Under the pieces are notes generated by a model. That model saw nothing but the letters and a program-made list of their open reading frames with translations, did no database searches and had not been told where the DNA came from. The position numbers and the translations under genes are program-made. This document shows, piece after piece, positions 21,538-35,843 of a DNA stretch of 64,000 nucleotides (positions are counted from its first letter, which is position 1; each line of letters begins with the position of its first letter). This DNA is from Butyriboletus loyo (Eukaryota; Basidiomycota; Agaricomycetes; Boletales; Boletaceae). The stretch covers positions 87,298 through 151,297 of the forward strand of contig JBBPSI010000047.1 in NCBI GenBank assembly GCA_038093515.1, read 5' to 3'.

Positions 21538-22825
21538 ATGGATGCACAGTCGCAAAACCATGCCTACACCATCCTGCGCATAAAGCGAAAGCGGACAGAG
21601 GAACCCTTGGATGCGCTCGGTATGCATTTGGCCACACAACATGCCACCCTTGTCAGCTAGCCTCGCTCACTCTGCAAGTAGTCGTCGAATCGCGATTTAA
21701 GCGGAAAAAACCACGCGGTGGCGTCGACGTGTTTCAGTTCGCCCAAACGGTCGAGCACGACGCTTGGGAGGACAACGAAGTAAGGCAGAATCTCCAGGTA
21801 GGTTCGATGAAAGGACGTGCTTGTCGTGTGCCTTCTCATGCTGGAACTCGTGACGACCCCCTTTATTAGTCTCAGATCTCAAGGCTGGCCCAAGATTCGA
21901 ATGAGAATACGAAAGCACAAGCCGTGCCCGGTCGAGAGACAAGACTTCCACCCGTCTGTCGAACGGATAGCGGAGCTCGACGATATTCCGTCAGAGTAAC
22001 AAGCGATAAGGAAGATGCAAGACCGAAGAGACGCCCCACTAGCCCGTACGTTCCCTAACCTATGCAGCTGGTCTCCATATCTTAACTCGCGTCGTCCTCC
22101 CTAGCCCGAAAGTCATCTCTTCCAAGGATATCCTACGAAATGAATTCAAGATGTATGATGCAGTCCTCGAGGATCGGGGCCCCACACTACCACCCATGGA
22201 TCCCGAGATGGAAAGGTTCCTTCCGATGCTTCAAGATTATCTGACATGTACGCAGCTCACTTCACTCTCACTCGTTGAGAAGCTCATAGTCCAGCTCTGG
22301 CAGTACAAGAAACTACTCTTTCAAGTGTCGTTCCTAATACTAATTCATACGCGGCCACTGGTCACGACTACGTGTGGGATGTATTCTACAGGAAACCCTA
22401 TTCATTAACGGAGTGGAATTCGTTCGCCGCAAACTTTGGGACTGTGTAGGTAGACTTTTGCAACAGTTTTCACAGACAGACTGATATTCGAAAGGACCGG
22501 CCTCCCACCGTCTGTGGGAGATGTCGACTTATCTGACAACTCTGAATCCGAGGAAGAGGACGAGGCCGACGAGGATTCCAATGGTTTGTATTGCGACCTA
22601 GATCGCGATGTTGTGCTTACGCTCCTTCATGAACCCTCACAGCCGAAGAGTACTACAAGAACGACTATCCCGATGAGGAAGACTCGGATGGCGACGATGG
22701 TCGAGTGTATTATCTGGCTCGAACATCAGCACATCTAACAGGACTTTCTAGAATTGTTTCACGATGCCACGGATGACGAGGATTTCGTCACCGATCCTGC
22801 CGACAGTGACCACGACTGGAGATGA
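21538..22825 (+). CDS. IWR1: RNA polymerase II nuclear localisation protein Iwr1
   Basis: Iwr1 binds assembled RNA polymerase II and directs its import into the nucleus. Exon 1 (21538-21619) encodes MDAQSQNHAYTILRIKRKR and joins through a 62-nt intron to exon 2 (21682-21797), restoring the conserved EPLDALVVE. Later exons encode PKVISSKDILRNEF, HDYVWDVFYRKP and the acidic Iwr1 signature AEEYYKNDYPDEEDSDGDDG near 22645-22703. A last small exon ends HDATDDEDFVTDPADSDHDW and a TGA at 22823-22825. The basic N terminus matches the bipartite nuclear import signal known for the family. Six or seven short exons, with borders in the 21.99-22.5 kb part less certain. Confidence 0.85.
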
Positions 22826-23032
22826 TACGACCTCAAGGTTATGACTTGCTACATCAACATCATTGCATTTCTCTCAAGATCTGGATTACAATATCAAACA
22901 TTCATGGACATGCCATTTGTTTATCACGTGTTGTATCGGTACAAATGGTTCATAGATCGTTGGTTCATTGTTGTCGTTTACGCAACATCCTGTCGTGTTC
23001 CGAGGCTGCCGCTCGTCTTGAGGGAACTCTTG

Positions 23033-24961
23033 TTACTCAGGGATTTTCGTAGCTCGACCTGCACAGTTCAGCGTCCAACTAGGACCTTCTTTCGAGAAAC
23101 GTACCGCATCGTCCCCCGCCATCGTCTGCCACCTCTTTGGTTTCCTCCTGAAGCTCAATAGTCCTAGGTACGCCAACGTCGCAAACGACAAGATAACCAC
23201 GGCAAGCGATAATCCGGCGCCCAGGAACCCGGCGCCCACTGGACTGATAGGCGACAATGCCGCCGAGCGAGCTTGCTGTGCAGCGAGTGCGAGCGTATCG
23301 CATCCCCTCGTTTGTGAATTCTGACAGACGTTGCACCAATCGGCTGTTGTATTCACGGCAGAGGGCTACGATCCCGAGTCAGTTGAGCGCACGAGCGCGC
23401 GCCCCTACACAAACGGTCGTGATGGAGAGTGATTGGAGGGGTGCTTACAGCCACAGCATCGATCAATGCAGAGAGTGGAACGTCCCCCGTTTGGTTCAAT
23501 AAGTTGTACGTCTGAAATTCCTGGTCGGTTCCGTTCTTGAAGTTGAACCGGATCACAGGTTCACCTCCAGAACTCGGCTGGCGGACCTCGAAGGCCACGA
23601 CTGAGGCATAAGGCACTAGTGACACACGGCGCTTGAGGACGGGGAACAGCAGGGTGAGGTAGTATGAAGCCTACCGATTCCGGCGAGCTGAGGGTTGGCA
23701 GCTGCGATGCCAGTCATGTTAAATAGAGACAGGAAAGGCTTGTAGGCGATGGCCGTGATCATCATCTTCACAGTGTTCGTCCTTTGTACGATACCCTCGA
23801 ACGCGTCTAGAATGGAAGGTATAATTGCTTGACCGGCGACTGAACGAGATGTATGGGTTAACCGAGGAGGGGCCCAGACCATGCGGGTATGACTCACTGT
23901 TCCCGATGCCGGACACGCTTGGGTCGGTGAAGACGTTGTATTCGTGCCAGTTTGCAAGGGCGCTTGCTTGTGCGAGGAAAGTAGGAGGAAGTGCTTTGGC
24001 GAACGTGACGTTGTGAATACTGTTGACGTTCATATAGTCATAGATCTGATAGAAAGTTTTTGACCCTGAGCGACGCAAACGATGCGGTTCCAACGTACGT
24101 TCCACTATAACCATGTCAGACTCGATGTAGATCCCACGCCTTGAGACGAAGGTTCGTACCATGTTTTCCAAGCTGACCGATCGGCCGTCCAGGTAGGGAG
24201 GAAGGAGGTCAAGGAAAGCAGCACTCTGCTTGGCCATTTGTTGAAATTCTGCAGAGTTATAAAAGTTGGTTGTGTGCGTGTCAAATGTCTGTAACCAATT
24301 GAATACACCGCCAGGAGATGGAAACCACAAGGTACGAACATTGCAGTCCAGGAATCCTTCCAGCGAGATGTCCAGATTTGGGTCCACGGCATCGACTTGA
24401 TTGCTTGGTTAGTGACTTCGATCACAGGGTATGTTACTGATAACGTACTGGGGACATACTGACGATCGCCAAATGTTAATTGATCGAGTCAATGTTGACG
24501 AGGAAATGAGACCACAGGGCAAATGCACGGACCTGATAACCCCCGAGCGGAGCGACGATCGTCGAGCTATTCGCGAGCGTGATGTTATTGTTGACCGTTC
24601 CGGGCCAAAGTCCCTGCGTGAGCGAAACACACGAATCATACACGACACCACTTTCACCACCGAGATCAGCGCGGATGTACACTTGAGACTGGTTGAAGAG
24701 GCCAGTGCTCATTCCGGGGATGTACGAGGGGGAGGATGCATTCAGATAGATCGACTGTAAAAGCTGGCCCAGCTGAAATTCTTGTTGCTAGAGCGAGTCA
24801 GTGGGGATCTGGCCCCAAGGCTATTCCTAACGTACGTTTCCCAAGGGCGTAATTTGTGTTTTACTCGCAGTGTATGTCGTCGGGCTTTGATAAAAACCTA
24901 GTCGATCGCCGTGGCGGACGATGAGCACGACACCAAGTATTTGATCGTTATCTGACGTCAT
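23033..24961 (-). CDS. Histidine acid phosphatase with C-terminal membrane anchor
   Basis: Branch-2 histidine phosphatase hydrolysing phosphomonoesters. The catalytic RHGxR motif is right at the N terminus (LGVVLIVRHGDRLGFYQ, about residues 9-25). Family segments include DLGGESGVVYDSCVSLTQGLW, DISLEGFLDC and a late cysteine-rich block WCNVCQNSQTRGC. A hydrophobic stretch GAGFLGAGLSLAVVILSFATLA followed by FRRKPKR forms a C-terminal membrane anchor. Several NxS/T sites (NNNITLANSST) suggest passage through the secretory route, yet no N-terminal signal peptide precedes the catalytic motif from ATG 24961. At least five exons with short introns; the exact C-terminal end after the anchor is uncertain. 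No phosphate-regulated neighbours are evident. Confidence 0.75.
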
Positions 24962-26677
24962 GACTAAGTGGACCTGTGAGACGGAGAGCCTACGAACGAA
25001 GCCCAGGGAAGGTGATTATAAGAGCTCGAATGTGTGAGTACGACCATCATGGGGTGTGCACTTTATGTAACCGATGTGCATTCGAAGGACCCGGCGGCCA
25101 GTTAGCGTTCACGGTCCCTGAAGCCAGCGTTGTAATTATCCTTCGGAAATACCGAAGTTCGGATTTTCCCCCGCGTGCATAGGACGATTGGCATTAGGGC
25201 ATGGCCCCCTCGTCGAACGGCGTGTACGTCAAAGCACGTCAAAGCACGTCAGACTGCCAGCGAGGTGTAAGTTAGCGGGACGGGAGCTGATCCATTTCGA
25301 CTAGAGCCAAGTTCCGATGTGGTGTGACTGACAGAAAACTCGGCGGCAGCAGGAGATTCCAAGCCAGCTGTGATGGTGTCGAGTTCATCCAAATGAAAAT
25401 TAGCCTGAGGATGGTGAAGATTGTTAGTTAGGCGACTTGCTTCGATTTACATATCGTACAACTTTGTGATTTCGTAGACAAAGCAGTTACTATAGGGAAT
25501 TACAATAAATCTAACCTCCGGCTCCCCCCGACCTCCTGCCGATTCCGAATCTATCTCGTCACTCCCAGGGTATCCTTATTGATCCATTCTGGTCCGGTAC
25601 GATTCCCTTGACCACACAAGCAGGTCGCTTTTCTTGTCTACTACTATCTCCACCTCCGACGGTGACTTACTTGCCGTTCCACATGCCGTGCTGGTCAGCG
25701 GGGCAAGGAACGGGTCCGAAGAATGTGCGATTGATGGGAAGGTCCAAACGCGCGGTTTTGTAGGTCTCTGCGAAGCCTGGCCCGAGACCTGGTGTTTGGT
25801 ATTGAAAAGTTGAACCTTTAGGTCCACACAATACTACCGGTAACGGGCTGATCGAGGCGACCAAGCCGCAACGTCAAAACCTTCTGACACCTCGGATTGA
25901 ATCTGTTGTCAGGGATCCGGGACAATGCCAACTTGAAGCGATGTAGTGCCCTGGGAGCGTGCAGCCCTGGTATCGAGCTGCCGATCACTAAAATGCCGTG
26001 CTCCAGACTTCCAGGTGGAGAAAACGGCGTCACAGGCAAGACTCAAGTCTCTCATGCCCAGGGTTGAACGAACGTTGACGGTAGAATGTCAGGTACGACA
26101 CGAGTCAGTCAATCAGCCAACGTCCCGCAAGAGTTGTAATTTGCCGCTGCAGTCCCCCAGGTTCTGTCGAAATCGGCCGATTGTTTTTGACGATCACTCA
26201 CTGAGGCAGAACTGTGACCGGTCTACCCTTTCATGTATTGGCTCGTACTTCTCCCAGGTCACACCTAGCATGTACTACATTCCTGGCAGACTCTCGCCTC
26301 TCCGTGCAGGGTGACTCTGTTTTTGAATTCATCGAGATCGTTTCAAGCGGGATCTTCCGCCACTTTTGCAGGCTTTATCGCCTGGTATGCAAGGAAAAGG
26401 TACACATAGATTTGTATGTTTCTGGTCTTTCAGCCAAAAAATTCATTTGAGCTTCATTCGACTCGAGTCGTCGATGTCTTCCTTGTGACTGGCATTAGGA
26501 CATCGGTTGATCACCTGCATGTACTCACAAGGAACCCTTTGTTTCTCGCAATAAAAATGGAGCTGGGCGAACCGACCGTACTTCAGTAGAAACCAGATAT
26601 TTAGGCTTGTGTGCCTCCTATCATTATTCATATTCAGCCTTATCTCAGACTCGTCAAACCTCTGACCATTTACCGAA
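24962..26677. other. Intergenic region with unassigned open stretches
   Basis: On the minus strand, 25864-25670 is open and ends in a good donor (gtaagt) after PADQHGMWNGK. A further open stretch (about 25406-25252, ANFHLDELDTITAGLESPAA and onward) follows an acceptor-like ctcag. They could be exons of a small unknown gene, but no frame-consistent join was found. A 10-bp unit (acgtcaaagc) repeats about 2.5 times at 25226-25250. The remainder shows nothing recognisable. Confidence 0.3.
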
Positions 26678-28316
26678 ATGCAATCTGTGGTACGTTGGTA
26701 CCCCCCAGCATACGACATCCGTGTCGAGCAGATCCCTATCCCAAAGTGAGTACGAACGCCTTGCCAGCTTAGCGTGGCGATCACGTTCCGAGAGGTCCCG
26801 ATAATATTACAGGATAGAACATCCAGACGATGCGATCGTCAAAGTGAAGGCATGTGTATCTTATATATCACTTTTAAATGTGTCTTTCTGAGAGAGATTT
26901 GGACTCGGCTAGCTTGCAGGACTGTGTGGCAGCGATTTACACGTCTATCGTGGTACTGAGGGGTTAACAGAACCGTAAGCTGCCCAGTAGTGTCAACGAT
27001 CGGAAAGACGTTGTGACGAAAACAACATCGATCAGTACCGTCTGTGGACATGAATTCATCGGAGAAGTGATCGCTCTCGGTGCGAGCTTTCACCCAGAAG
27101 TGACGGGACGACCACATCTATACTCTACCCTTAAGGTTGGAGACAAAGTCGTCTCACCATTCACGGTGTCCTGTGGAGAATGCCAGTAGGTTATCGTATT
27201 TCCCCTCCAGTAATCATCACGAATGCCTCTACTAGTTACTGCCGCGTTGGTTTCACTTGCAGATGCGCCGAAAGCCGACTTTTCGGAACACCGCACACGC
27301 CGGGGGGCCAAGCCCAGTATGCTCGGGTCCCACTCGCGGGTGGTACACTTTACAATCTCGAAGGGATCTTGGCCGCTTCTGCGCATCCTTCCCAAGCTAC
27401 CAAAGAGGAATTCAAAGACTCGTCATTGCTTTTGCTATGCGATATTTTACCAACGGGTGTATTCACAGCCTTCCAGGCGTTGAACCATCCGAAGACTCTG
27501 CCGATGCTGACGTCGAGGGCGTACCCTCGGAGTTCAGAGGCAAGCCTACTGAAGAGTGGCGCTTCGGTCCCGTTGAGCGCAGAAGATAGGGTGTTGACGA
27601 TCGCGGTCGTTGGCCTTGGACCAGTGGGAGTGGTACGTTGATGTTCGCTAGCTGGGTCTGAAACGGTCGTTAATAAAGCTATGGATGGACAAGTGCGCCT
27701 GTGTCGCATTGCTTGACATGCTCTACATGAGAGACATCGAGTTTCGCATTCTCGCAATTGACCCGACGGAAATTCGACGCAAGAAAATGGAGGCAATATA
27801 CGCCACGGTCTCAGAGGCTTATGTCAACCAGCGAATTGGTCATCTGGAGGTGTCTGATATCGCGGAAAGCAAGAATGTCATAACGACATGGACAGAAGGC
27901 ATCGGATGTAATGCAGTTCTGGAGGTGAGCGTAATGTCATGATGGACTTGTATCCATAAATATTCGTGTGTATGATACAGGTTGTCGGGAGCACGAGTGC
28001 TCTTTCGCTTGCATACGAGTTGGTGAGACCGTTCGGGTGCATAACCTCGGTAGGAGTGCACGCAAACCACCAAGTGCCCTACACTGGTCGGGAGCTGTAC
28101 GACAAGAACGTGTCGCTTGACTTTGGGCGATGCCCAGTACGAGCGATGTTCCCTATGGCGCTTGAATTGCTATTCCGAAGGCAGGACGTCTTTGGAAAGG
28201 TCGGAGGAGCGACAAGCCTGGTGGAAAAGATCGTCGGGTTCGATGTAGCGGCGAAAACATACGATGATTTTGACAGGGGAAGATGTGGGAAGGTATTGTT
28301 TGATCCTTGGATGTGA
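26678..28316 (+). CDS. Zinc-containing alcohol dehydrogenase (MDR family)
   Basis: Medium-chain NAD(P)-dependent dehydrogenase. ATG 26678 gives MQSVVRWYPPAYDIRVEQIP. The first intron (donor 26746) joins to IEHPDDAIVKVKAC and a second to LAGLCGSDLHVYRG, which holds the catalytic-zinc Cys. Next come the catalytic-zinc CGHEFIGEVIALG, the structural-zinc cysteines starting SCGEC and continuing in the following exon (CRVGFTCRC), the Rossmann loop VVGLGPVGV and a C-terminal lobe ending KVLFDPWM at TGA 28314-28316. The long spacer between zinc lobe and Rossmann fold and the early GHE resemble the glutathione-independent formaldehyde dehydrogenase/threonine dehydrogenase branch; the substrate is unknown. 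Predicted cytosolic. About six exons; borders near 26.95-27.25 kb approximate. Confidence 0.8.
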
Positions 28317-28606
28317 TGAATTCTATTCTCCACTCGATGTAGTCTCGAAACCAGAAAGTCAAAGGAAGCGACATTGACATGTGTATGTATGTATTTGTAC
28401 TTGATTGATTCTGACGCGAATGTGACTATTCCACGTGACTTGTCACTTACGTGTCACGCGTCTCGCTGAGGCCAACTAACAGTAATACGAGATTGAACAC
28501 GCTACTCTCAGTGCAACTCGCTCTTAACAATTCCGTGCCACACATCGCCCCAAACTGTGGAGCCAGGTTATTAGGCCCGTTTTTCTCGGTTTAATACTTT
28601 GTGGCC

Positions 28607-33238
<4,632 letters not shown>

Positions 33239-34649
33239 AACGTTTGGTTTTGCTTGCTCCCACGCGCTGTCGATGTTGGGTCGTTTCCGTGTCCGAAATA
33301 TGTTTTTTTAGTGTTTTATCGTTATTGCTATCGTTTCTTGTATGTGATCAATAGAGTGAAGGATTACGAGTGCTAGGGATACATTTGCGAAATCGAACGA
33401 ACAAAAAAAAACATTAATGCAGTAGTTTTCTGATCATGTAACATGCTTTTGTCACGCTAGCTGTCACTCGCCGAGCATATGCTGACGCGGAGTTTCACAT
33501 ATGGCCATTTCGAGACCGATATCTATGTTATGTATATGTTATGTACCAGCCGAGGGCAGAGCTGGGCGGAGTCTGAATCCGGCAGTGTGACGATCTGTGA
33601 CACTTCGTGGTTGCCGATTTGAGGACTGGTTCGGGGTATTCGGGGAAGATGATGTACAACACGACCGTGACGATGTTTGATTTATGTATTCCCGTAGCAG
33701 GGGAATCGAGAACAACGCAGATATATTGATGACGCAAACACGACGCGCGGAAACACTAGGTGAAGCTTGCAGTGTCCTTCTAAACGGGATCCCAGTCATC
33801 CATCGATTCTTTCGCGTCTGGCGTGTTGGCGCGCGCAAGGCTATCACGTCGCTCGAATGATTGATTAAGCTGGTTTTAACATAGCCTCGGTTGACACGGG
33901 GATCCGACTCACAGGGATGTTCATATCGCTCGAATGTATGAATCCGCAATGTTTGGGCTCTGCCGAGGATGCTTGATATATGGCCGCAGACGTTCTCATC
34001 GAGGTCATATAGTTTCTTCCATGATACTGGTGACTGGATCCTCGTCGGGAGATGGACATACGACGAGGGTGTGCGTAAGGTCTTTGGTGAGAAAGGGCAA
34101 ACCCTTGGCTTTTGCTTTCTGCTTCGGAGGTTCTGTCATCACACTATCATTCCTTACTCGCCTTGGCTGCAAGAACGGAGGGGGCGCCCAGGGAGCGCCC
34201 ATAAGGGAGATTGAATGGCGCTTGTTTCGTTGCATGAACTCTGGAGTCTGAGACAAAGAAGATAGGATGAAATCGTCATGTGAACGGGAAAATCCGTCTT
34301 GGTATGCACAGCCACTAGTCACGAACCGGCAACAGCCGAATGAGGACAGGCCTTGATTCAGCACACATCCTCCTCGACGAACAAGGCCTGATCTCATCAA
34401 GGTAAGCAGTCTATATCGTCATTTATGCTGCCCAGCAACCTCGTCGATGTGGTTTGTATACACGACATGCGTTTGGTTCCTGAAGGAACGAGTGTTTGAG
34501 GTGGATCGAATGAGGTCTGGCTGGATGTCGGGGCTGGGAGGTTGGGTTTTTGTTGGCACGAGCCATGTCCGGCCGAGTTGTTGCAGCAGCTGATACATTT
34601 CGCCCGAGGTTGGTACTCATTCACTTGCCCCTTAGACTCGGAATCACGC
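33239..34649. other. Intergenic region between SMC3 and RPL25
   Basis: About 1.4 kb. It presumably contains the SMC3 3' UTR and RPL25 promoter. A small G/C hairpin (gggcgc...gcgccc, about 34183-34201) is present. Open frames on both strands here show no domains and do not connect to one another. Confidence 0.4.
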
Positions 34650-35332
34650 ATGGCCACCACGAAAACGACGAAGGGCAAGGCAGCAGGTGTGTAGAGTCCA
34701 GTCGTTCACACTGTTCATGACTGACTATCGGTGACAGCCCCAGGCAAATCCTCGAAAGATGCCAAGGCCAAGGCCGCCAAAAAAGCTGCGCTGCAGGGCG
34801 TTCACTCACATTCATCACGCAAGCCCCGTTTCTCTGTGACGTTCCGCCGACCAAAGACGTTGAAGCTTCGTCGCAACCCCAAGTACCCCCGGAAATCGAT
34901 TCCACATGCACCCAGAATGGACGAGTTCCGGACTATCGTCTCGTGCGTGTTGCTGGGTACTTTTTTAACGGGAGTGGATGCTGACACGGTGTGGGTGGCA
35001 GACCTTTGAACACGGAGTCTGCGATGAAAAAGATTGAGGAGCACAACACGCTGGTGTTCGTTGTTGACATTCGGTCGAACAAGCGTCAAATCAAGGACGC
35101 TGTGAAGAAGCTTTACGACGTGCAGGCTGCCAAGGTGAACACGCTCATCCGGTAAGGCATACGTGTTATCGATCGGATCGACGCTGAAGGATCGTAGACC
35201 GGACGGAAAGAAGAAGGCATACGTCCGCCTTGCACCTGACCACGACGCGTTGGATGTTGCCAACAAGGTGATGACGTCTCATCATAAGCGATGCTACGCA
35301 CTGACAGGCCGCTGTAGATTGGTTTCATCTAA
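34650..35332 (+). CDS. RPL25: 60S ribosomal protein L25 (uL23)
   Basis: uL23 binds 25S rRNA domain III near the polypeptide exit tunnel. Exon 1 (34650-34686) encodes [12 protein letters not shown]. The second, starting at 34738, encodes the basic extension and [17 protein letters not shown] plus [10 protein letters not shown]. The third starts in [19 protein letters not shown] and runs to TLIR. The fourth has [20 protein letters not shown], and a last tiny exon encodes the universal C terminus IGFI before TAA 35330-35332. Length is close to the usual 150-160 residues. Four short introns in a ribosomal protein gene are normal for agaricomycetes. No snoRNA could be identified in them. Confidence 0.92.
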
Positions 35333-35843
35333 ATCAACTTTTGAGCATGTGGTTGTTATTCCGATTATCCAATTGTCTCGTATGTCTACATGCAATGCAA
35401 TGCAATGTTTATGCCACGCTTTCGTTGTGAAATTGAGATATTTTTTGTGAGGGATAATGCCGCTGTGTGATGGTTGGACGAAACGCAGAGCGGAGGAAGA
35501 GAAACGGTTTGGGGTATTTGTGTGTCTAGCGACGTATGCGTTGGGAGGGCCGTATCGATGGAGTGTGATGTCTCGTTTTTATTTTTATTTGTTGTCGTAA
35601 TTTACATTTCCCGCACTCGGTTGCTTTCCTCCTCCTCGTCCGTTTCCAACGCTGTCGCCATCGCCGAGCTCGCTCCCCTCCCAGGCTCCCCCTCCGCGAC
35701 GCCAGGAAATCACACCAAAATCTATTGTTGATTAATACTTCTGCCCCACCAGTTGCCCCGTCGTACCGCGACGTCCACTCGTTATCGCGTTTCCTGGCAC
35801 TTCTGCCTGTCCTTGCTCTTCAGCAGTAACATAAATCCCATTC
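35333..35843 (+). promoter_or_regulatory. RPL25 3' region and mucin gene promoter
   Basis: About 510 bp between the L25 stop and the mucin ATG. The distal half is T/C-rich (ttttatttttattt, then tcctcctcctcgtccgtttcc around 35627-35648), as is usual for strongly used fungal promoters. No specific factor site was recognised. Confidence 0.4.

Noticed and set aside
26443..26784. 113-codon minus-strand frame
   Set aside because: Antisense to the first exon of the alcohol dehydrogenase gene; no domain features.
35263..35317. Possible C/D snoRNA in the last RPL25 intron (gtgatga ... ctga)
   Set aside because: The intron is only about 50 nt, too short for a C/D snoRNA, and the box C overlaps the splice donor.
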